Source of the DNA: Ifrita kowaldi
Taxonomy: Eukaryota; Chordata; Aves; Passeriformes; Cinclosomatidae
Reading direction: 5' to 3'
DNA: 64,000 nt
Assembly (NCBI GenBank): GCA_013398055.1
Contig: VZRS01002651.1
Location: 1-64,000, forward strand
Shown: one piece after another, positions 57,476 to 64,000 of the stretch
Position numbering within the stretch: position 1 is the first letter of the stretch
How the letters are laid out: every line of letters begins with the position of its first letter
Translations under genes and position numbers: made by a program
The notes under the pieces: model-generated
Database searches by the model: none
What the model saw: the letters and a program-made list of their open reading frames with translations, nothing else
Told to the model about the DNA's origin: nothing

Positions 57476-60400
57476 TTCAGATCTATCTCGTGTTCCTTAT
57501 GGCCTAGGCTACTGCGAGTGTCTGTGGGGGTGTATAGCCATCTTAGTTCTTCTAGAAGGGCTGTCCTGCTGTACTTCAGTTACCATGGAATAGATTGCCC
57601 ACGTTACTAGCAACATAACTATTCTGGATCAAAAATACTTCAATTCCAGAATTGTCTCCATATGGGGAGCTACGCTGGAATAAAAATCAGACAGTGGCTT
57701 CATCTGCAATAGCTGTGCTCCTTGCTTGCTTTCTGTAGGCAAGAGGTGAAACCTCTATTTTAAACAGAGGTGAAAGGCAGTAAAGTGAATTCCTTTATAC
57801 ATCAGCACAGCCTGTCTTCTGTGAATCTTTCCTGAACTGTAGTTATTCTACTTTATAAAGTGGAACTAAAACGTCCAACCTCCCCAGACCCAGGTGTGCA
57901 GAAGTCCTTACTGTGGGCTCCGGCCAATCTCCTGAGCCCACATTCACATCTATGTAACTGTAGTTCTGTGCCTGTGACTTCAGTGGGACACTGTATGTGC
58001 AAATCTGATGACAGGATTGTGGCCCCACACAAGTAAGGGAGCACAAGTGTTGCCCTTTGTTTAGGGTTCAAACCTATCCACGCTCACCTTTTAATGGGAG
58101 CCCTGTATATGGAGATGCTGGAGTAATCTGGAGGAAAAGCCATGTGTCATTGCGTTTTCCCACTACTTTAGATGAATCAAAACACTCAGTAAATTAACTC
58201 TTTTTATAATGTGTGTATAGATCCTGTGAGTGGACTTGGAGCAGACTTCAAGGCTGAGATTTTACAGTTTCTATTTTTTGATGGATCTAACGAGACCTGC
58301 AGGTCTAAGCATTTTAAGCTCATTTTCCAAACTGCCATATTACTCTTGTGTTTTTATGTGTTCCTTTAACATCCTAACCTTTCTATTAATGTGAATACTG
58401 GTGAATTCACTGCACATATACAATATTAATTCCAGACATTTCACAAGACAGTTTTTAGACATTCACCCACATGATGATGTGTTAACTTTAAAGCATGTAC
58501 TTCAGAAAATAAAGCAGGAGTTAAGCAAAAAAAAAAAAGTTAAAATGAGACTTATTCAATCCCTTTCTTTGCAATACATAAATTCATGTACAAATACGGA
58601 AATAGCAGGATGAGATGAGTTAGTGTGTTTCCCTGCCATTTTTTTATAACCACATGTATTGTTACCTCTCTGTGGCACGTTTGTTACATAGAAACAGAAT
58701 GTGGAATTTCCCATGAAAAATGTAAAAAACCCTGTGTTTTTTTAAATAGATCTTTCCTTCATAATGGAAAAAAAAAAGTTTTTATATCTGATTTTGGGAG
58801 AAACACTTTTTTTTCCATAGATGTAAGGACTTGTTTTTGTTACCTGCAAACAGAAAATCCGCCGCTGCTCTGTATTACTTATCTTCAGATCTCTGCTATT
58901 AGTCTGTCCTGAAAGATCTTATCAATTAAAGTAGATATAGAAGCTTATCATTATTGCACGTGGAGAAATCTGGTTGAAAACCTGGTCAGACATGATGTTC
59001 TGCCTGCAATTAATCCAAACTGAAGAGGTGCTGCCTCAAGTATGTATCACCGTATTATTTGTCCCTTCCACCTCCATCCCACCTGCCTGCAGAAGGCTCT
59101 TGTTTGCTCAGCTTTGCGTCTGTAGTTGCTTCCTAATCCAGTTCAATCAAAATTAATCAGTTTGGGATTTTTTTTTCCTTAATGTATTCTGGATAGCAGA
59201 TTTATTTCAAGTTAGAGCATCATCATTTTCTTTAAATGGTGAAACTCATCCCCTTCATAGCCTAAGTTGTGCTGTGAACTTACACAACCCTGGCATGTGG
59301 CTTGGGCTGTATGGCTGAAGGGCCGTTCCCTTCTGCCTACAAACTGGGTTCCAGGTTCAGGTAATTGAAATTAGCCCCCAGCAGCTTTAATCATCAGGGA
59401 GTTCATTGCCATGGTGCATTTCATGATCCCAGCTCTGCTGGGCAGAGTCACCGTGCAGCTCCCTTCAAACGATGTCTCCTCTGCTGCTCCAGCACGTTCT
59501 CTGTGTGTTTATGTTCATTACCCTCTATCAGGCGCTTGCAGCATCTGCTCAGCTCAGTGTTCATCCCCTCACTGCCTGCCGTGGAAGTGACTGTGCTTCC
59601 TGAAAGGGCAGGGGAAGGGAGGGAGGAAAAGAGCAAATGGGCTGGTGCCGAGCATCCCTTCTAGGCCCTCTCTTACGTACTAAATTTAGCTGTTGTGGCC
59701 GTGAGCAGGCTTGTGCTCGGGAGCAGCACAGTGTAATCCCTAAACCATCTCTGTTTCCTGCTGATTTCATCCTTTGCTAGGAAGGATGTGGCGCAGGACG
59801 TGAGGCAGGATTAAGCAAGGAGCATGGGCGTTAGTGGAATGACCCTAGGGAGAGACAGGCTGGTTCTCTCTCAGCTCTGTCCAAAGGGAGGTAGCTGTGA
59901 CCTGTCATGTAACAACAAGCTTTTCCTTCAGTGCTGGAATCATTCTCTTGTGCCATGGTTTAGTTGCCTCCCAAATTGCCTGATGCTGAACATTTATTAA
60001 GGACTCCAGGATCAAATGTTTGCGGTTTCACAGACGCAGCTGACACTGGTTTAAAAGGAAATATGTTGTAATATTTCCTCCAGAGAGCAACTGATGAGAA
60101 ACTTTGGACAGGATTTGTATTTGATAAAATTCTGTTTTGACACAGTTGAGAGAGGCAGGAAATTTTTCCTGTGACTTTTCATTATAAGTGATGTCATCAT
60201 GGGAGCTGCATCTTTAGCTTCTTGAGAGTCTGTCTGTCCCTGCTGCTAATTCCCCGCCTGAAATCTTAACTTAGCATGGGTGACATGAGACACACTTCAG
60301 CAGCCATGAAGAGAAGTGTAAACAGCCATTCCTGTGGTAAGGATACTAAGAAGAGTCCAAATTGTCTGAAAGCATGTTTTTTGCATGAAACTTGACGAAA

Positions 60401-62399
60401 ATGAGGTCAAGGTTCAGGTAGACTTTGGGGATTTACAATGGTGAAGGAGATCTTGCATCAGTGCAATTAAAATTTAACTGAAGAAATAACTTCTGGTTTG
60501 TTTGGTTGGGTTTTTTCCTGTAAGATTTCCCCCCTTGGCTTCAAAGGTCTTTGAATAAAGAATTATATTGCTGTAGCCTAGCTGAACAAAAGCCGTGAAA
60601 AAGTATGTGACATCTACAGTTTGTACAATCATCCTTAATGTGCTCATATATCACATGAAATAATCAGTATGGATTTTTCTTTCTTTTTATATATAGGCCT
60701 GAAGTTTTCTGAAGACAGAGTTGGCATTTTGGCCTAACATTGTGTAGGTACATCAGAGAATCATAACCTCCAGTGCAGAGAGGATCCATGTGGCCTTTCC
60801 CTGTCTGCTCTCAAGGCTCAGTCAGGTCCTGCTCCTCACCCATGAAAGCTTATTTAGGCTTTTGCTGTCTGTACTGGGATGGCTAAATGATAGTTAGCAT
60901 GGGCAACTACAGCCTTATGTTTAGAAATGAATCCTGTCTTTCTGGATGCTGAGGATTTACTCTTGGCCTAGATTTGGTGTCTGCATGTGCAAGCAAGCAA
61001 AGCTTTTTTTTTGTTTGTTTTTCCCTTGTTCTCTGAAATAAATGTCCAAAATGTATAGGTGGAGAAAAATACAAAGAAAAAGATAGTCATGTTGATAATA
61101 ATGTTCTTTAATGATACAATTTGACCTGTAAATCTGTGTCAGGGAACAAAGCACTTGCACCTGGGATTACCCTCATTGCTGTACAAATTGGCTGGCAGAA
61201 GTTGAATAATTTGTGGATATGGGGAACATAGGTATGTCAAATGTGTATATAATATATGAAAACACAGATTGTATCACTTGTGCTAGATATTGTGGAGTAG
61301 GGGAGTGTGGTGTGGGGTTTTTGTTGTTGTTTTTGAATAGTGGTGTAGATTGCATGCCTTAAATAGCATCATTCAGTAGGAAAAAACCAAACACCTTGAG
61401 AGACTGACTAAAGATTTGTCCTCCCTGCTCTGGCAATATACCTGGTAACTCCAACTTCACCACTACTCCTTCTCCTGTTTGCATGCACATCCTTACCTCC
61501 ACTAGAATGCTGCTTTCTTCTTGAGCTGAAGTGGTTGGAACTCCTTGTTGCCAAAGCTCCAGTTAGGAAAATAATAGAGTGTAAGCCATCCCAGTTCCAT
61601 TAACTCAGCAGCTGTGTGTAGCTAATCAAATGCCTCTGCCTACCCTGAGGGTCACTTTTGCCTAGGTTTGAACCCCCAGTGGCTTCAGGTAAGCTCCTGG
61701 ACTTTGCTCTGGGGCAGGTAAAGAGCACTCATGCATTCCCTTTTGCCTAAAATGCTTTGGGATTGTAACTCCTGGTGTAAGGAACAGGAGTTAAATCCCT
61801 GCAATTGTTCATTAAACCCTGGGCTTTGGTTAAATGGGAGTTTGCGGTCCTGTGTAAATTCAGAGGAAGCGATTACAGCTGACTCCCATTTAGTAACACA
61901 GGTGTGATATTTAGTAGCCAACACTGACTTCAGGATGACCTTTTTGGGTGATTGTCCTGGGCTGATACACCACTTCTGAGGTCAATGCCATGCTGTATGT
62001 TCGGTTTAGTGTCTGTTCTCATGAGTATTGAAATAAATTAGTTCAAATTAATACAGGACAAAGGAACTTCTAGATGACCCCTTGCATAGCAATGAGTTGT
62101 ATAACAAGATTGGTGTTGAGTTGCATCTCTGTAAAGAATGGAGGTGGCTTTATCTAAGTAATGTTTCAGATGCAGCTGGTGTTGGCTGACCAAAAGAAAT
62201 CTTCCAATTTTGGTTTAATCAAAAGGACTAATGTTGCTAGGGTGTGAGGGTGGAATAAAATGATTTTCTTTTAGAAAAAAACCCTGCCTTCATTGTATTA
62301 ATAGCACCTGTATTCTGAGTAGTGAAAACTCCATCTCTCCCTCTCATCTCTAGGGCTTGCTGAGGTACTTGGATTTGCAGTTTTTTCTGAAGTATACAT

Positions 62400-63019
62400 A
62401 GCTGGTGCCCTTAGAATTTGTATTTCCGTAATGGGGGGTGGAAGAAGTCCCACCACCTTCAACAAAAGCAAGATGTTTATGCTTCTTCTGACATTCACAG
62501 CTCTTGAAGATAAAATTTTACTGCTTCTACAGACAAGGGGGCTTGTGGTGTTTCCTCTGACTTGCTCTCATGGGTATCTAGTGTTTCCTTTCCGTCCTCA
62601 ACAGTGAGATCTGATTCTTTTTCATGTTCTCTGCTATATCTGTGAGATAGCACTGTTTCCCATTTTTCTTTTCTCCCATGCACTAGAGAGTTTGTGCCCC
62701 TGAATTTTCACCTGTCTCTTAGTAACAGGATTCCTCATTCTGTCTCCAAACTCGAGCTCTATGTACATCTGATAGTAATTTCTGATGTGCCAAGGGTGGT
62801 ATATGCATCTCCCAACAAGACTGATGGTTTTTTGGTGGTTTTTTTTTTCATCTGTTCTGCAATTACAGGCTTAGCTATGGCCAGGGGTATTATCATGCTG
62901 CAAGGTGTCATGGACTGTGTCACCAGCCAGGTATTGCAAGTAATAGGAGCCGGTAGTTCTGCTCCCTGAAGATACCAGTATCTCTGATTTCCATGTTTGC
63001 AATTTTCAGAGTTCAGCAA
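62400..63019 (-). pseudogene. Possible broken coding-like stretch, unidentified
   Basis: Read on the minus strand, consecutive open segments in different frames follow one another. They include a frame with CNTWLVTQSMTPCSMIIPLA (62759-63019) and one with KESDLTVEDGKETLDTHESK (62495-62683). The latter is followed in a shifted frame by HLAFVEGGGTSSTPHYGN, which ends at a stop near 62360. The charged, non-repetitive composition resembles protein sequence with frameshifts, as in an old retrocopy. No family is recognised and no poly-A tail was found, so chance remains likely. Confidence 0.15.
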
Positions 63020-63704
63020 AATCTCTAGTTCTTGTCAGTTAGGAATGTACATGCTTGCTCACTGGGTTATTTTGAGCTTAGTTCATGCAGCATCAAATAT
63101 TAAGATCTCGCATTTATTTTTGTATACTTGCAGGTTGAGGTGAGTTTCAGCACAAGTTTCTGAGTAATATTATAATTATTGGCATTAAGATTAAAGTTGA
63201 AATGGAGCTATGTAGAAATATGTATCTGTAGCATAAGTGTGTGTGTACATACATGCATGCATGTGTTGAAAGACAGCAGAGCTTTGCTTGAGAGCCTGTC
63301 CATTCTTTCACCTACATCAGTTAAGCCAATAAAAAGTTTTAGGTTTCCATCCAAACCAGGCTTCCTCTGCTTTTAACTGTATAAATAGCTTTAATATTTC
63401 CATTCTGGGGCCTTGGATCATTGTACTAGGATTCCGATCTGGATGGGGATAGGAAGAGGAGAAGCTAAATAAATTAAAAAGTACATTTTATTTTTTGTTG
63501 CGGCTCACAAAGTTATGTAATTTTAGCACTGGATTGAAGGCAGGAGGCAAATAGAGTGGTCTGTAGTTGCATGACAACTGCAGTTTGTTGCGTGGATATC
63601 ATCCCATCACGCGCCCAGTGTCTAATTCCGATTGGATTCTCCTGGTGTGAAGAATCACACTTGCCATCAGTGGGATGTCCATCTGTCTTGAGCCTGAAAG
63701 CAGC
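63020..63704. other. Unannotated DNA, possible 3' UTR on the minus strand
   Basis: No repeat or gene is recognised. On the minus strand an AATAAA polyadenylation signal occurs at 63492-63487, about 210 bases after the stop of the open frame at 63705-63962. A short (GT)n/ATGC tract lies at 63238-63265. Confidence 0.3.
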
Positions 63705-63962
63705 TCAAGGATGCAGGCTGTAGAGGAGGAGTCTGTGGGATGGTTTCACTACGCCTATGAAGTCTGATGCACATGAGTTATAAGCAGCCAGTCTGTTTTG
63801 AGGGATCCTTTCTTGCACTGCTATGTGGTTATGGATGCAGATATTACTATTGAATTCCTCCATGGTGGCCTCTGAGGGAGCTGGACGCTCAGGCAGTTTA
63901 CAGACATTGGGGATGGTGTTTCTCTGGGGCTTGCCGGGCTTAGGAGGGCCGGCTGTTCTCAT
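63705..63962 (-). CDS. Possible 85-codon open frame or terminal exon, unidentified
   Basis: An ATG-initiated frame contains GPPKPGKPQRNTIPNVCKLP near residues 5-24 and ends with a stop at 63705. The first 35 codons favour C or G at the third position, unlike the surrounding AT-rich DNA, which gives a weak coding signature. A stop codon immediately precedes the ATG and the start context is poor (T at -3), so an exon entered by splicing, perhaps at the AG of gagaacag, is an alternative. No domain or family is recognised. It could be a small gene, a last exon, a retrocopy or chance. Confidence 0.2.
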   Translation of the reverse strand: MRTAGPPKPGKPQRNTIPNVCKLPERPAPSEATMEEFNSNICIHNHIAVQERIPQNRLAAYNSCASDFIGVVKPSHRLLLYSLHP

Positions 63963-64000
63963 TTAAGATAATTTTAAGGGCTTCAGCTTTCTGGTGTAAC

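Larger units (their letters stand above)
54401..62399. other. Unannotated AT-rich DNA, no gene recognised
   Basis: About 8 kb with no supported gene. An AT dinucleotide patch (55683-55697), a (TTTTG)n tract at 57017-57039 and an old palindromic repeat at 57421-57475 were noted. A 23-base segment at 61666-61688 lies between an acceptor-like and a donor-like site and could be chance. Confidence 0.4.

Noticed and set aside
61666..61688. 23-base segment between cctag and gtaagc resembling a microexon
   Set aside because: The acceptor tract is weak and such pairs are expected by chance in a window of this size.

Overview
This window is vertebrate nuclear DNA, almost certainly from a bird and plausibly a songbird. 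The main evidence is at least six recognisable CR1 (chicken repeat 1) LINE fragments. Several keep the CR1 3' end, a short tail of the ATTCTATG / ATTCTGTG type after a segment like 'aggtcccctccaacc'. Other support comes from an AATAG microsatellite of the kind common in bird DNA, short LTRs of avian endogenous-retrovirus layout, eroded MIR/CORE-SINE and other old amniote repeats, and a GC-rich CpG island broken by an assembly gap. There is no bacterial or viral gene organisation: no operons, ribosome binding sites or long open frames.

Layout. Positions 1-1545 hold two diverged LTR-like segments on the + strand. Positions 1.7-8.3 kb form a distinct domain with four different tandem arrays: a pyrimidine-rich ~80-bp array, a ~20-bp array, a GC-rich 41-bp array, and a 2.4-kb array of alternating 42-46-bp units. 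Between the first three arrays lie short segments with good splice signals that can be joined in an open frame. They are reported as an unidentified candidate spliced gene at low confidence. From 8.4 to 33 kb the sequence is ordinary intergenic or intronic DNA with CR1 copies at 8.4-9.2, 9.7-10.7, 12.1-12.4, 18.2-18.8 and 32.6-33.0 kb, an older CR1/L3-like piece near 32.1-32.4 kb, MIR-like SINEs near 24.7 and 25.3 kb, and an inverted repeat pair at 23.5 and 24.2 kb. A 245-bp exact tandem duplication with a single N between the copies (16608-17098) looks like a scaffolding artefact.

A CpG island at about 33.78-34.81 kb contains a 599-base run of N. It is the best promoter candidate in the window, and any first exon may lie inside the gap. 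The 29 kb to its right are relatively AT-rich and poor in recent repeats, with one old CR1/L3-like fragment (42.76-43.05 kb), a few MIR-like remnants and microsatellites. They look like a long first intron or intergenic DNA. Two coding-like stretches on the minus strand near the right end (62.4-63.0 and 63.7-63.96 kb) are flagged with low confidence.

No protein-coding gene could be named from its product. Most open frames here are short chance frames or lie inside repeats. Nothing seen here can be defended as a new biological system. The items most worth checking are the array-rich left 8 kb with its candidate exons, the hidden first exon in the CpG-island gap, and the duplicated block around the single N.
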